Assembly: GCA_030123585.1 (NCBI GenBank)
Contig: CP126120.1
Location: 186,001 to 250,000, forward strand
Reading direction: 5' to 3'
Length of the DNA stretch: 64,000 nucleotides
DNA from: Rhodanobacteraceae bacterium
GTDB lineage: Bacteria; Pseudomonadota; Gammaproteobacteria; Xanthomonadales; Rhodanobacteraceae
Part shown: positions 42,131 to 51,605 of the stretch, one piece after another
How positions within the stretch are numbered: the first letter of the stretch is position 1
Layout of the letters: each line of letters starts with the position of its first letter
Program-made: the position numbers and the translations under genes
The notes under the pieces: model-generated
What the model saw: the letters and a program-made list of their open reading frames with translations, nothing else
What the model was told of the DNA's origin: nothing
The model's database searches: none

Positions 42131-43056
42131 GCGTGTTCCTCCTCGGTGTGCGCCGGCGTGGCGCCGAGCCAGCCGTAGAGTTGCGCCAGGGTCGGTTCGC
42201 GCACGTCGAGGTCGGCGACCGCGGGATCACCGGCCAGTTCGCGCAGCGCGTGCAGCTTGGTCGCGCGCGGCAGCTCCAGTTCCAGCCGGCCGTCCGGCCG
42301 CTGCCGGATCGACAGCTTGCGGTTGGCCAGCCGATCCAGCAGTTCGTGCGCGGCGCTGGCGTACGGACGCAGCAGCACGCGCGCGGGCAACGCCGCCGCA
42401 TCGCCGAGTTCGGCCAGGCTGCCCGCGGCGAGCAGGCGGCCCTGGCGCAGGATCAACGCGCCGTCAATATGCGGTTCCAGTTCCGCCAGGAGGTGCGAGG
42501 AGATCACCACGCAGCGGCCGTCCGCGCGCAACTCGGCGACGATGCGGTAGAACTCGCGGCTGGCCTGCGGATCGAGGCCGGTGGTGGGTTCGTCCAGCAG
42601 CAACAGTTCGGGTGTGCCGAGCAGCGCCTGCGCGAGGCCGACGCGCTGGCGCATGCCCTTGGAGTACGTGCCGACGCGCCGGTCGGCGGCGTCGGCAAGA
42701 CCGACGCGTTCCAGCAGCGCCGGCACCTGGCGCCGGTCCGCGCGTTTCAGCCGCGCGAGGTAATCCAGCAGTTCGCGCCCGGTAAGGTTGGGATAAAACG
42801 CAGCGTTCTCGGGCAGGTAGCCGATGTGCAACCTCAGCGCCGGCGCGCGCCACGGCGCGTGGCCGAGCACTTCGAGACGGCCGGCGCTGGGCTGGATCAG
42901 GCCGAGGATCAGCTTGATCAGCGTGGACTTGCCCGCGCCGTTGTGGCCGAGCAGGCCGACCACTTGACCGCGCGGCACGCTGGCGCTGACGCCGTCGAGC
43001 GCGACGAGCGCGCCGTAGCGCTTGGTCAGGCCATCGAATTCAATTGCGTGCGACAT
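42127..43056 (-). CDS. nosF: NosF, ATPase of the Nos maturation ABC system
   Basis: A 309-residue ABC ATPase with Walker A GLLGHNGAGKSTL (~36-48), signature YSKGMRQRVGLAQ, Walker B LLLLDEPTTGLDP and H-loop VVISSHLLAE. The C-terminal ~90 residues are variable, as in NosF relatives. The coding region overlaps the end of nosD by 17 bases. Confidence 0.93.
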   Translation of the reverse strand: MSHAIEFDGLTKRYGALVALDGVSASVPRGQVVGLLGHNGAGKSTLIKLILGLIQPSAGRLEVLGHAPWRAPALRLHIGYLPENAAFYPNLTGRELLDYLARLKRADRRQVPALLERVGLADAADRRVGTYSKGMRQRVGLAQALLGTPELLLLDEPTTGLDPQASREFYRIVAELRADGRCVVISSHLLAELEPHIDGALILRQGRLLAAGSLAELGDAAALPARVLLRPYASAAHELLDRLANRKLSIRQRPDGRLELELPRATKLHALRELAGDPAVADLDVREPTLAQLYGWLGATPAHTEEEHA

Positions 43057-44329
43057 GTTCGGGTCCGGGCGTGGCGGGGGCGTGCATCAGCGGATGGCTG
43101 TCCTGCACCGAGGGCGGCGTGAACACGGGAAACGCGCGCTGCACATAGCGCAGCAGCAGCACCGCCGGGCTCGACATCAGGCTGCGCGCGGCGGGGTATT
43201 TCCACAGCAGCACGTCCACGCCGTCGTTGGGACGGAACGGGATGTCGCCGATGCCGTCGCCGGCGAGATCCCAGCCGAGGTAATCGCTCCAGTAGTTGCC
43301 GCGGCCGTGCACCGACCATTCCTGCGCGAGGTTCTGCACGTACTTCACCTGCACGCGGTTGTCCACGAAGCGGTTGCCCCAGACGCGGTTGTGTTCCGAG
43401 CCGGCGGTCATGTGGATGCCGATCTCGGAATCCGCGACCAGGTTGTCGTGAAAATCGTTGAACTGCGAGAGATAGACGAACAGGCCCTTGCCTTCGCCGC
43501 CTTCGAGCGTCGCGCCCGCGCCGTTCGGCTGTCCGGTGATGCGGCGCGCCTCGTTGCCGCTGAACTCGCTGTACGAGATGTAGTTGAGGAGGAATCCGTA
43601 GGCTTCGTCGTCCTCGGCGATGTTGCCGGTGACCTTCAGGTGATCGGACGACATCAGCGCGAAACCGGCGACGTTGCCGCGGCTGGTGTTTTCCATCAAC
43701 ACATTGTCGTTCGAATACATGTAGTGGACGCCGTAGCGCACGTCCTGCACCTCGTTGCGCGCGAAGCTGTTGTGCGAACTCACGTACACGTAGATGCCAT
43801 CGCGCGAGCCGGCGATGTCGTTGTCTTCGATGGTGCAGCCGGTGTCGTTCCACATGTGGATGCCGTCGCCGCGGTCGGCCCCGTGCAGCGCGCGCAGGCC
43901 GCGGATCACGTTGTACGTGACCCGGACGTTGGCGGGGCCGTCGAGGTAGATGCCGAACAGCGTGTCCTCGATGCGGTTGTGGTCGAGCGTCACGTCGCGG
44001 GCTTTCTGTTCCACGAAGATGCCGGCGTTCTCGGCGGTGAGGTCGGCGCCGCCGTGCCGGAGCGTGAGCCCGCGCACCGTCACGTCCGCGGCGCCGATGC
44101 GCAGCACGTCGCCCGTGCCGCCCGCGTCGAGGATCGCGCCCGGCTCGCCGATCAGCGTGATGGGCTTGTCGAGCCGCAGTCCGCGCACCGGATGCACGCC
44201 CGCGGGCACCGTGACCGTGGCGCCAGGCGGCGCCGCGGCGATGACCGCGGCCAGCGATTCCTGCGCGTGCGCGGGCAAGGCCGGCGCCAGCGCCAGCAGC
44301 AGGATCGCGAGGAAAGTCGGCGTGCGCAT
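43040..44329 (-). CDS. nosD: NosD, periplasmic beta-helix copper-delivery protein
   Basis: A 429-residue protein with a Sec signal peptide (~1-22, ALAPALPAHAQ). It is then a right-handed parallel beta-helix made of NosD/CASH repeats with recurring N-x-I/V-x-N-x3-G-I steps (HNRIEDTLFGIYLDG, ENDIAGSRDGIYVYVS, NTSRGNVAGFALMSSD). The C-terminal YVQNLAQEWSVHGRGNYWSDY is conserved in NosD. It receives copper and passes it to NosZ. It follows nosZ by 43 bases. Confidence 0.94.
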   Translation of the reverse strand: MRTPTFLAILLLALAPALPAHAQESLAAVIAAAPPGATVTVPAGVHPVRGLRLDKPITLIGEPGAILDAGGTGDVLRIGAADVTVRGLTLRHGGADLTAENAGIFVEQKARDVTLDHNRIEDTLFGIYLDGPANVRVTYNVIRGLRALHGADRGDGIHMWNDTGCTIEDNDIAGSRDGIYVYVSSHNSFARNEVQDVRYGVHYMYSNDNVLMENTSRGNVAGFALMSSDHLKVTGNIAEDDEAYGFLLNYISYSEFSGNEARRITGQPNGAGATLEGGEGKGLFVYLSQFNDFHDNLVADSEIGIHMTAGSEHNRVWGNRFVDNRVQVKYVQNLAQEWSVHGRGNYWSDYLGWDLAGDGIGDIPFRPNDGVDVLLWKYPAARSLMSSPAVLLLRYVQRAFPVFTPPSVQDSHPLMHAPATPGPEHVARN

Positions 44330-44372
44330 GGGAACACGTGCCGCTGCGCTATGCGCGGCGGCACGCAGGACC

Positions 44373-46337
44373 TCAAGCCTCGACCAGCATCCGCCCCTTC
44401 ATCTCCATGTGCAGCGCATGGCAGAAGAAGGTGCAGTAGTACCAGTACACGCCGGCCTTGTCGGCGGTGAAGGTCGCCGACGCGGTGGCTCCGGGGCTGA
44501 TCTCGAAGTTGACGCCGTAGTTCACGATGCAGAACCCGTGGCTGACATCCTCAATGGGATCAATGTTCGTCACCACCACCGTCACTTCGTCGCCCTTCTT
44601 CACCTTGAAGTCGGTGAGGCCGAACACGGGCGCGGCCGAGGTCATGTACACGAACACCTTCTTGCCCTGGCGGATCACCTTGTTGTCGGCGCGCACGTTG
44701 ACGCCCTGGCTCTTGGCGAACGCGACGGTCTCGGCGAAGAACGGGTCGTTCACGTCCCAGGTCTTCTTCACCTTGTCCACCAGGAAGCGCTTGTGCAGCA
44801 GGATGCAATCGTGCGGTTCCGGATACACCGGGCCGTCGGCCACCAGTTTCATCGTGTCGCCGGAAATGTCGATCAACTGGTCGTTGTCGGGATGCAGCGG
44901 CCCCGTGGGCAGGAAGCGATCCTTCGAGAACTTGTTGAGCGACACCAGCCACTTGCCGTCGGCGTCGCGCGTCTCGCCCATCGAGGAATGGTTGTGGCCG
45001 GGCTGGAAGGCCACGTCGAGCTTCTGGCGCAGGTAGTTGACCTTCTTGCCGCCGTGCGCGGCGATCGCGTCGGCGATGTTCCACTTCACCACCTGGCTGT
45101 CGATGAACAGCGTGGTGTAGGCGTTGCCGCGGCCGTCGTAGGCCGTGTGCAGCGGCCCCAAGCCCAGTTCGGGTTCGGCGACCACCGCTTCGCGCGGATC
45201 CTTGAACTTGCCGTCGAACCAGTCGTCGATCTTCGCCCATTCGATGATCGACACGGTGGGCGAGAGCTTGCCGTTGGCCACGACGTACTTGCCATCGGGG
45301 CTGGCGTTGATGCCGTGCGGGTTCTTGGGGATCGGGATGTACATCGTCAGCGGCGAACCGTGGCGGCCGTCCAGCACCGGCACCTTGGAGTTGCCGATGG
45401 TCTTGAAGTCGCCCTTCTTCACCGCGGCCTCGATGCGCGCGATGTTGAACACCACCACCCAGTCGCGCTCGGCCTGCATCATTTCCGCCAGCGTCACGCC
45501 GCCTTCGCTGTTGTAGCAGGTGGAAACCGCGTACTTGCCCGCGTAGTCGGCCTCGGTGTTGTCGAGGTTGCCGTCCACCACGACCTGCCAGGCGACGTTC
45601 ATGGTGTCGCCGTCGATCGCGGAGAACATCGTCTGGTATTTCTTCGGATCGTCGAGGTCGCGGCCGTCGTTCGGCGACGGCACCTGTTCCTCGCCGTTGG
45701 CGAACACGTAGCCGGTGCGCGGCGCGCGCTGCACGCGCAGGCCGTGGATCGCCTGCACGTTGGGGATGTCGATGATGCGGTCGGTGCGCCACACGTCGCA
45801 GCGGATGCGCGCCACGCGCGTGTGCGCCTTGTCGTTGATGAAGACGTAGCGGCCGTCGTAGTGGCCGTCGGTCTGGCTCATGTGCGGATGGTGGCAATCA
45901 CCGCCGGGCGGGAAGTTCGGCCCCAGCACGCGCTTGCTCTCGTTGGTGACGCCCCAGCCGATCGTGAAGTCGGGGTTGAACACCGGGACGCGCATCAGTT
46001 CGCGCATCGAGGGCAAGCCCAGCAGGCGCACTTCGCCGGATTGGCCGCCACTCCAGATGCCGTAGTACTCGTCGAGCTGGCCGGGCGCGACGAAGTCTTC
46101 CGGCACGCCTTTCGCTTCGGTGGCTTTCGCGGCGGCGGACGTCGCGGCGGCGCTGCTGGCCGCGCCGCCGGTCTGCTTGCCGCAGGCGGCGAGCGCGAGG
46201 CCCGCCGCACCGGCGAGGCCGGCGACGGCAGCTTCCTTCATGAATTTGCGGCGCGACGGGTCGCCCGGCTGGACGCCGGTCGCGCCAGGATCGGGCGTGG
46301 TGGTCGGATCGCGGACCTTGCTGGATTCGTCGTTCAT
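44373..46337 (-). CDS. nosZ: Nitrous oxide reductase, clade I, with Tat signal and lipobox-like motif
   Basis: A 654-residue multicopper enzyme reducing N2O to N2. The Tat signal is [13 protein letters not shown] (~29-41). The hydrophobic stretch ends in [10 protein letters not shown], which looks like a lipobox; Pseudomonas NosZ has an ordinary Tat cleavage site. CuZ His residues lie in [16 protein letters not shown] and [11 protein letters not shown]; the propeller blocks [13 protein letters not shown] and [20 protein letters not shown] are intact. The C-terminal cupredoxin has the full CuA set ([18 protein letters not shown]). Its ATG overlaps the nosR stop. Confidence 0.96.
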   Translation of the reverse strand: MNDESSKVRDPTTTPDPGATGVQPGDPSRRKFMKEAAVAGLAGAAGLALAACGKQTGGAASSAAATSAAAKATEAKGVPEDFVAPGQLDEYYGIWSGGQSGEVRLLGLPSMRELMRVPVFNPDFTIGWGVTNESKRVLGPNFPPGGDCHHPHMSQTDGHYDGRYVFINDKAHTRVARIRCDVWRTDRIIDIPNVQAIHGLRVQRAPRTGYVFANGEEQVPSPNDGRDLDDPKKYQTMFSAIDGDTMNVAWQVVVDGNLDNTEADYAGKYAVSTCYNSEGGVTLAEMMQAERDWVVVFNIARIEAAVKKGDFKTIGNSKVPVLDGRHGSPLTMYIPIPKNPHGINASPDGKYVVANGKLSPTVSIIEWAKIDDWFDGKFKDPREAVVAEPELGLGPLHTAYDGRGNAYTTLFIDSQVVKWNIADAIAAHGGKKVNYLRQKLDVAFQPGHNHSSMGETRDADGKWLVSLNKFSKDRFLPTGPLHPDNDQLIDISGDTMKLVADGPVYPEPHDCILLHKRFLVDKVKKTWDVNDPFFAETVAFAKSQGVNVRADNKVIRQGKKVFVYMTSAAPVFGLTDFKVKKGDEVTVVVTNIDPIEDVSHGFCIVNYGVNFEISPGATASATFTADKAGVYWYYCTFFCHALHMEMKGRMLVEA

Positions 46338-48553
46338 GGCGTTGCGTCCTCTTTCGTGGGAGTGGGCCGCACCGGCGGCCGGAGTGGAACGGGATGGTTG
46401 ATGCCCGAACTCGCGCGTGCGGCGGCGACCGCGGCCGATTCCGCGGCGCGCTCGTAAACCTTGCGGCGCTGCACCAGCGGCGGGCACTTGTATTCGTCGG
46501 CGTAATCGACCTGGCATTCCAGGCAGTACACGCATTCGTTGTAGTTGATCTTGCCGAGTGGATCGATCGCCTTGACCGGGCAATCGACCGCGCAGATCTG
46601 GCAGGGGTGGCCGCATTCCTTGCGCCGGCGCAGCCACTCGAACAGGTGGAACTTGCCGGACACCGCGAGCCCCGCGCCCAGCGGGCACACGTAGCGGCAG
46701 TAGAAGCGCTGGTTGAACGCCGACACCGCGACCATCGCGACCGCGAACAGCACGTAGCCCCAAGAGCGCGCGAAGTGCAGGATGATCGCGGTCTTGAACG
46801 GCTCGACCTCGGCGTAGCGCTCGGCCAGCCCGACCGATTGCAGCGAAAGCCCGAACAGCCCGAGCAGGATCACGTACTTCACCGCCCACAGGCGCTCGTG
46901 CACGAAGGGCGGGAACTCGAACTGCGGCACCTTCAGGCGCCGCGCGGCGCGGTTCACCAGTTCCTGCAGCGCGCCGAACGGGCACAGCCAGCCGCAGTAG
47001 ATGCCGCGTCCGAACAGCAGCAGCATCACCGCGACGAACACCCACAGCAGGAACACCAGCGGATCCATCAGGAAGGTGGACCAGCGGAATTCGTGCAGCA
47101 CCGACTGCACGAAGGTGAGGATGTTCACCACCGAGAGCTGCGCGAGGCCGTACCAGCCGAGGAACACCAGCGTGTAGATCAGGAACCCGACGCGCAGGCG
47201 TTCGAACAGGCGCTTGCGCTTCACGATCCAGTCCTGGAACGTGAGGATCACCATCAGCACGGTCAGGCCCGCGACCAGCAGCGCGATGTCGATGCGGCGG
47301 CCGTTCCACACCTTCACCCACAGCGGCGCATTGGCCGGCACGTCTTGCGCGCCGAAGCGCTTCGCGCCCGAACCCGTGACGTAATCCGCGGGCATCCGGT
47401 ACTGGCTGGTGAAGGTGTGGTAGATGCTGTCGAGCGGGCCGACCTGGCGGCGCACCAGCAGTTGCAGCGTCCACGGTTGCGTCGCGTCGAAACCGCTGCC
47501 GTGGTGGGCGATGAAGATCGCCTGTTCGGCGAACAAAGGCTTGCCCGCGAGCGGGCTGTCGCCCATCGACAGCAGATCGCTGTCCTTGAACAGCGTGACC
47601 TTGCCGTCCTGCAGCAGGTGCACGCGGTCGAACACGCCGCCGCGCACGTAGCCCAGGCCCTTGAACGAATAGATGCCGTTTGCCATCAGCGCGACCGCGC
47701 TGTCGCCCGGTTTCAGGTGCTGCATCACCTCGGCGTACGCGGTCTTGCCGAGCAGGTTCTGCCCGACCGTGGGCGGCGTGATGTCGGCGAAATACAGGTC
47801 GATGAAGGTGTCGTCGGCGTGCCCGGCCGGCGGCGGCGCGGTGGGGTCGTCGATCAGGCTGGCGGGCTGCTCGCCCTTGAAGGTGTCGGCCACCTGCTGT
47901 CGCGTGAGATGCAGGTGCGCGATCGCGCCGTTTGCGGTCAGCGCGGCCCAGTCCGCCTGTTTGAAATTGTCGGTGCGCACGTGCGCGGCCGCGGTGGTAG
48001 CTGCGGGCGCACTGTGCGCGAGCTTGCGCGACGCGGCCACTTCCAGCGCCGCGTTCATGATGGTGTCGTTGGCCACCATCGCGGTCACCGTTGCGCCGCT
48101 GATCGCGTCGATGTTGACGCTGTCGGCGCCGCCGCCGCCGCCGACCACGATGTGGTCATCGACGTGGTGCCCGATGTAGCGGGCGACGAAGTCGTACAGC
48201 TTCTGCACCGGAATCCCGACCAGCAGGATCGGTTCGTCCTGGTACAGCACTTTCGTGTACTTGATGCTGCCGTCGCTGCCGATCGCGACCAGCACGTTGA
48301 TCGGCTTGCCGGAGTATGCCGGGATCGGCGCCACCATCACCGTCTCGAATGCGTAGCCGATGATCTTGTCGTCGTGGTATACCGCCGCCGCGGGCGGCTT
48401 GCCCTCGATGTCGCCGAAGCGCGTGGCTTCCGGAAACGCCTGGCGCAGTTCGGGATACTTGCTGTCGATGCCGGCGAACGCGACGCTGGCCTGCAACAGC
48501 GCAAGCAGCACCAGCAGGCACGACAGCAACGCACGGAGATGAGTGGCACGCAT
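46334..48553 (-). CDS. nosR: NosR, flavin/iron-sulfur electron donor to NosZ
   Basis: A 739-residue membrane protein with a signal/anchor at ~1-28. The periplasmic FMN-binding domain has the flavinylation-type motif [15 protein letters not shown] (~150), the Thr probably being FMN-linked by NosX. Several membrane helices (~400-640) follow, with CysPro motifs [15 protein letters not shown] and [14 protein letters not shown]. The C-terminus has two [4Fe-4S] motifs: [19 protein letters not shown] and [19 protein letters not shown]. It passes quinol-derived electrons to NosZ and is needed for nos expression. Start 48553 is one base overlapped with the nosX stop. Confidence 0.95.
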   Translation of the reverse strand: MRATHLRALLSCLLVLLALLQASVAFAGIDSKYPELRQAFPEATRFGDIEGKPPAAAVYHDDKIIGYAFETVMVAPIPAYSGKPINVLVAIGSDGSIKYTKVLYQDEPILLVGIPVQKLYDFVARYIGHHVDDHIVVGGGGGADSVNIDAISGATVTAMVANDTIMNAALEVAASRKLAHSAPAATTAAAHVRTDNFKQADWAALTANGAIAHLHLTRQQVADTFKGEQPASLIDDPTAPPPAGHADDTFIDLYFADITPPTVGQNLLGKTAYAEVMQHLKPGDSAVALMANGIYSFKGLGYVRGGVFDRVHLLQDGKVTLFKDSDLLSMGDSPLAGKPLFAEQAIFIAHHGSGFDATQPWTLQLLVRRQVGPLDSIYHTFTSQYRMPADYVTGSGAKRFGAQDVPANAPLWVKVWNGRRIDIALLVAGLTVLMVILTFQDWIVKRKRLFERLRVGFLIYTLVFLGWYGLAQLSVVNILTFVQSVLHEFRWSTFLMDPLVFLLWVFVAVMLLLFGRGIYCGWLCPFGALQELVNRAARRLKVPQFEFPPFVHERLWAVKYVILLGLFGLSLQSVGLAERYAEVEPFKTAIILHFARSWGYVLFAVAMVAVSAFNQRFYCRYVCPLGAGLAVSGKFHLFEWLRRRKECGHPCQICAVDCPVKAIDPLGKINYNECVYCLECQVDYADEYKCPPLVQRRKVYERAAESAAVAAARASSGINHPVPLRPPVRPTPTKEDATP

Positions 48554-49626
48554 CAGACCGCCTCCGCCTTGCCGGCGATGAGCGGCAGGTCGCGCGAGCG
48601 CCAGCGTCGTCCGCCGCTGCGCGCGAACACCAGCCACTGGTGGTCCTGCGCGCGCATCAGTTCCGCCATCTGCGGCAGCGCCATCGAGAACGCGCCGGTG
48701 CTGAGGCCGTCCGCGAGCACCGAGCGTTCCGCCACCACGGTGACGCTCGAATACGCCTGCGGCGAGCCGCCGGTGTACGGATCGACGATGTGGAACAGGC
48801 GGCGGTCGGCCGAGAAGTACACGCGATAGTTGCCGGACGTGGACAGCGCCGCGTTGCGCACCTGCACCACCGCCGCGACGCGGCCGACGTCATCCGGATC
48901 GACGATGCCGACGTTCCAGTGGCGGTTCGGATCACTGCCGCAGAGCGTGCGGGTATCGCCGCCGGCATCGACGATCGCGTACTCGATGCCGTGCGCGCGC
49001 AACGCGGCGATGCCCTGGTCCACCACGTAACCCTTGGCGATGCCGTCCAGCGTCACTGCCATGCCGGGCTTGCGGAAGCGCGCGCCGGTCGCGTCCAGGG
49101 TCAACTGACGCCAACCGACCAGGCGCTCGCGCTGCGCGATCGCGGCCTGCTGGCGCGGATCGAGCGTCGCCGCGCCGCGCAGGGTTTCGAAGTAGCGCAG
49201 TTCCGGCAGCACCGTGGCGTCGAACGCGCCTTCGGTGCGTGCCGAAAGCGCGTTCGCCTCGCGCAGCACCGCGTGCAGGTGCGGCGGCACGACCGAAAGA
49301 TGCCCGTCGCGATTCAGGCGCGACAACGGACTCGCCGCATCGAAGCGCGTCAGCTCCGCGGCAGTCGCTGCCATGCGCGCGAACGCCGCGTCGATCGCGC
49401 GCGCCGCGGCTTCGCGGTCATCGGCGAGGCAGGTGATCGACACCGAGGTCGCCATCAGGCTGCGCTCGCGTTGCACCTGCCACAGGTTCGCGCCGCGTTT
49501 CACGAACGCCCAGCCGCCGCCGGCCAACACGCCGCCGGCGAGCGCGGTGAGTCCGGCCTGCTTCAGGAATTGCCGCCGTGCGGGCAGGCTCGGCGTGGCG
49601 GAGTTGTCAGTGTTGGTGCGAGGCAT
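48553..49626 (-). CDS. nosX: NosX, ApbE-type FAD:protein FMN transferase
   Basis: A 357-residue ApbE-family protein with a twin-arginine signal (ARRQFLKQAG, ~13-22). Core motifs are LMATSVSITCLADD at the start, GAFDATVLPELRYFE, VTLDGIAKGYVVDQGI, AIVDAGGDTRTLC and a late GLSTGAFSM block. It attaches FMN to a Thr of NosR in the periplasm. I used the ATG at 49626; the one at 49647 is also possible. It overlaps nosR by one base. Confidence 0.92.
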   Translation of the reverse strand: MPRTNTDNSATPSLPARRQFLKQAGLTALAGGVLAGGGWAFVKRGANLWQVQRERSLMATSVSITCLADDREAAARAIDAAFARMAATAAELTRFDAASPLSRLNRDGHLSVVPPHLHAVLREANALSARTEGAFDATVLPELRYFETLRGAATLDPRQQAAIAQRERLVGWRQLTLDATGARFRKPGMAVTLDGIAKGYVVDQGIAALRAHGIEYAIVDAGGDTRTLCGSDPNRHWNVGIVDPDDVGRVAAVVQVRNAALSTSGNYRVYFSADRRLFHIVDPYTGGSPQAYSSVTVVAERSVLADGLSTGAFSMALPQMAELMRAQDHQWLVFARSGGRRWRSRDLPLIAGKAEAV

Positions 49627-49657
49627 GTTGCGTGCTCTTGCTGGCATCGAATGGGCG

Positions 49658-50719
49658 TCAGGCCACGCGGCGGACCGGTTGCTCCGCATCGCCGGTGTCC
49701 ACGCTCACGCCGAGGCGGCGCTGCAGGCGTGGACTCGTGGTGGTGTATTGCAATGGCGCGGGTTCACCCGGGTTGAGGTGCGCCTGCGCCGCGAATGCGC
49801 ACAGGGCCGCCTCGTGAAAACCGGACAGGATCAGTTTCTTCTTGCCGGGATAACCCGCGATGTCGCCGATCGCGAAGATGCCCGGCGTCGAGGCCTGGAA
49901 CGTCGCCGGATCGACCACGAGTTGCTGGTGGTCGAGCGCGAGGCCCCAGTCGGCGATCGGCCCGAGCTTCGGGTGCAGGCCCCAGAACACCAGCAACTGT
50001 TCCGCCTCGATCCGCCGCACCACGCCGTCGCGCGCACGCACGCGCACCTGTTGCAGTTGTCCGTCGGCCGCTTCCAGCCCGACGATGTCGCCTTCGAGGA
50101 ACTGCATCCGGCCGGCCTCGCACAGCGCCTGCATCTGCGCGACGTGCGCGGGCGCCGCGCGGAATTTGCCGGAGCGGTGCACCAGCACCAGGCTGCGCGC
50201 GCGCTCGGCCAGCGCCAGCGTCCAGTCGATCGCGGCGTCGCCGCCGCCCGCGATCACGAGGTCGCGGCCGTCGAACAGCGCCGCGTCGCCGACCTTGTAG
50301 TGCACCGAATGGCCGACCAGCGGCGCGGCCTCGGGCAGGTCGAGCGTGCGCGGCGCGAACGCGCCCAGCCCGCCCGCTATGACCACGGCGCCCGCGTCGA
50401 ACGCGAGCCCGCCGCTGGTTTCGACGTGGAAGCGGCCATCGGCCGTGCGCGCGAGCGCGGTGACGGTCTGGCCCAGATGGAATTCCGGCGCGAACGGACG
50501 GATCTGCTGCTGCAGGCGTTCGACCAGTTCGCGCGCGCTGCACACCGGAATCGCCGGGATGTCGTAAATGGGTTTGTCCGGATACAGCTCGATGCACTGG
50601 CCGCCGATCGCGGGCATCGAATCGATGACGTGCGCGTGCAGCCCGAGCAGTCCCAGCTCGAACACCTGGAACAAGCCGACCGGACCCGCCCCCACGATGA
50701 TGACTTCGCAACGGATCAT
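49658..50719 (-). CDS. Thioredoxin-reductase-like ferredoxin/flavodoxin-NADP reductase at the head of the nos operon
   Basis: A 353-residue flavoprotein. The FAD motif is VIIVGAGPVGLFQVFELGLLG, then IGGQCIELYPDKPIYDIPAIP, which lacks the redox CxxC of thioredoxin reductase and matches TrxR-type ferredoxin-NADP reductases (YumC type). The NADP motif is LVIAGGGDAAIDWTLAL, with a C-terminal FAIGDIAGYPGKKKLILSG. Translation probably starts at the ATG at 50719, behind an FNR-type box. It lies 31 bases before nosX, so it is probably co-transcribed with nos genes, and it may feed reductant to NosR or another acceptor; that link is inference. Confidence 0.85.
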   Translation of the reverse strand: MIRCEVIIVGAGPVGLFQVFELGLLGLHAHVIDSMPAIGGQCIELYPDKPIYDIPAIPVCSARELVERLQQQIRPFAPEFHLGQTVTALARTADGRFHVETSGGLAFDAGAVVIAGGLGAFAPRTLDLPEAAPLVGHSVHYKVGDAALFDGRDLVIAGGGDAAIDWTLALAERARSLVLVHRSGKFRAAPAHVAQMQALCEAGRMQFLEGDIVGLEAADGQLQQVRVRARDGVVRRIEAEQLLVFWGLHPKLGPIADWGLALDHQQLVVDPATFQASTPGIFAIGDIAGYPGKKKLILSGFHEAALCAFAAQAHLNPGEPAPLQYTTTSPRLQRRLGVSVDTGDAEQPVRRVA

Positions 50720-50775
50720 GCAATACCTGCACTGCGTGGACCGTGCGCAGAATGCGGGGGCGTGAGACCGGCCAA

Positions 50776-50789
50776 TTGACATTCATCAC
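50776..50789. promoter_or_regulatory. FNR/Dnr box upstream of the nos operon
   Basis: TTGAC-ATTC-ATCAC, nested in an outer CCAATT...AATTGG inverted repeat. A minus-strand class II start near 50741 gives a leader of about 22 nt for the reductase gene and the nos operon. Confidence 0.6.
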
Positions 50790-50868
50790 ACAAATTGGAA
50801 ACAGGCATCACGAAGGGCGGGATCTGCGGGAATCGCGCGATCCGCCGTCGGCGCGATGCCAGTCCGGC

Positions 50869-50882
50869 TTGACTGGCGTCAA
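50869..50882. promoter_or_regulatory. FNR/Dnr box upstream of norC
   Basis: TTGACTGGCGTCAA is a perfectly symmetrical variant. A class II start near 50917 gives a leader of about 41 nt for norC. The divergent nos box is 93 bases away. Confidence 0.7.
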
Positions 50883-50957
50883 GGCGGAGGCACTCGCGCG
50901 CTACGCACACTGCACCCATCCGTAGTATCGTTGCCGTCGGCTGGGTGGGAGCGGGCG

Positions 50958-51596
50958 ATGAAGACCGAAGCCGCAGACACGCGGGAGAAGCGGGCAGGCG
51001 TGGACCTGACCGATCCACGCTTCTGGCGCGCGGGAGCCATCAGCACCACGCTGGTGATGCTGGTCGTGCTGGCTTTCCTGTCGGTCGACAGCATGCGCGT
51101 GATCAGCGTCGGCGGCGCGCACGTCCCGCGCTACGACGTGATCAACCAGCACATCGGTTACCAGTACGACTGGTCGCGGCGCGAGGACGTGCCGGTGATC
51201 GGCGGGCCCGAGCCGTTGTTCGGCAAGACGCTGACCGAAGCCCAGGCGACCGCGTTGATCCGCGAGGGCAAACTGGTGATCCAGAGCCGCGCGTGCATGG
51301 ATTGCCACACCTTCTTCGGCAACGGCGCGTACTACGGGCCGGATCTCACCAAGTCGTGGCTCGACCCCGCGTGGCCGCGAATCTGGATGCCGATGACCGG
51401 CAAGCCCACGCGCGAAGAGGCCATGGTCGCGTTCCTGATGCGTCCCGACCAGTACCCGACCTGGTCACGCGAGATGCCGAACCTGCACCTGACCGAGGCC
51501 GAGGCCCGGGCCACCGTCGCGTACCTGAAATGGATGTCCGCGATCGACACCAACGGATTCCCGGCCAATTTCGGCCAGACCCACACGCAACCGTAG
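50958..51596 (+). CDS. norC: Nitric oxide reductase cytochrome c subunit
   Basis: A 212-residue membrane-anchored c-type cytochrome. The N-terminal helix is at ~27-47 (AISTTLVMLVVLAFLSVDSM). A single heme site, SRACMDCHTFFGNGAYYGPDL, comes at ~115-120, with a likely axial Met in the C-terminal part (MPNLHLTEAEARATVAYLKWM region). It passes electrons from azurin or cytochrome c to NorB. It is longer than the usual ~150 residues because of an N-terminal cytosolic extension and an extra ~55-residue segment before the heme motif. It is 9 bases upstream of norB. Confidence 0.93.
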   Translation: MKTEAADTREKRAGVDLTDPRFWRAGAISTTLVMLVVLAFLSVDSMRVISVGGAHVPRYDVINQHIGYQYDWSRREDVPVIGGPEPLFGKTLTEAQATALIREGKLVIQSRACMDCHTFFGNGAYYGPDLTKSWLDPAWPRIWMPMTGKPTREEAMVAFLMRPDQYPTWSREMPNLHLTEAEARATVAYLKWMSAIDTNGFPANFGQTHTQP

Positions 51597-51605
51597 GGGT
51601 CCTCC

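Noticed and set aside
46394..48829. An 811-codon plus-strand frame opposite nosR
   Set aside because: Shadow of nosR, whose FMN and iron-sulfur motifs are unmistakable on the minus strand.
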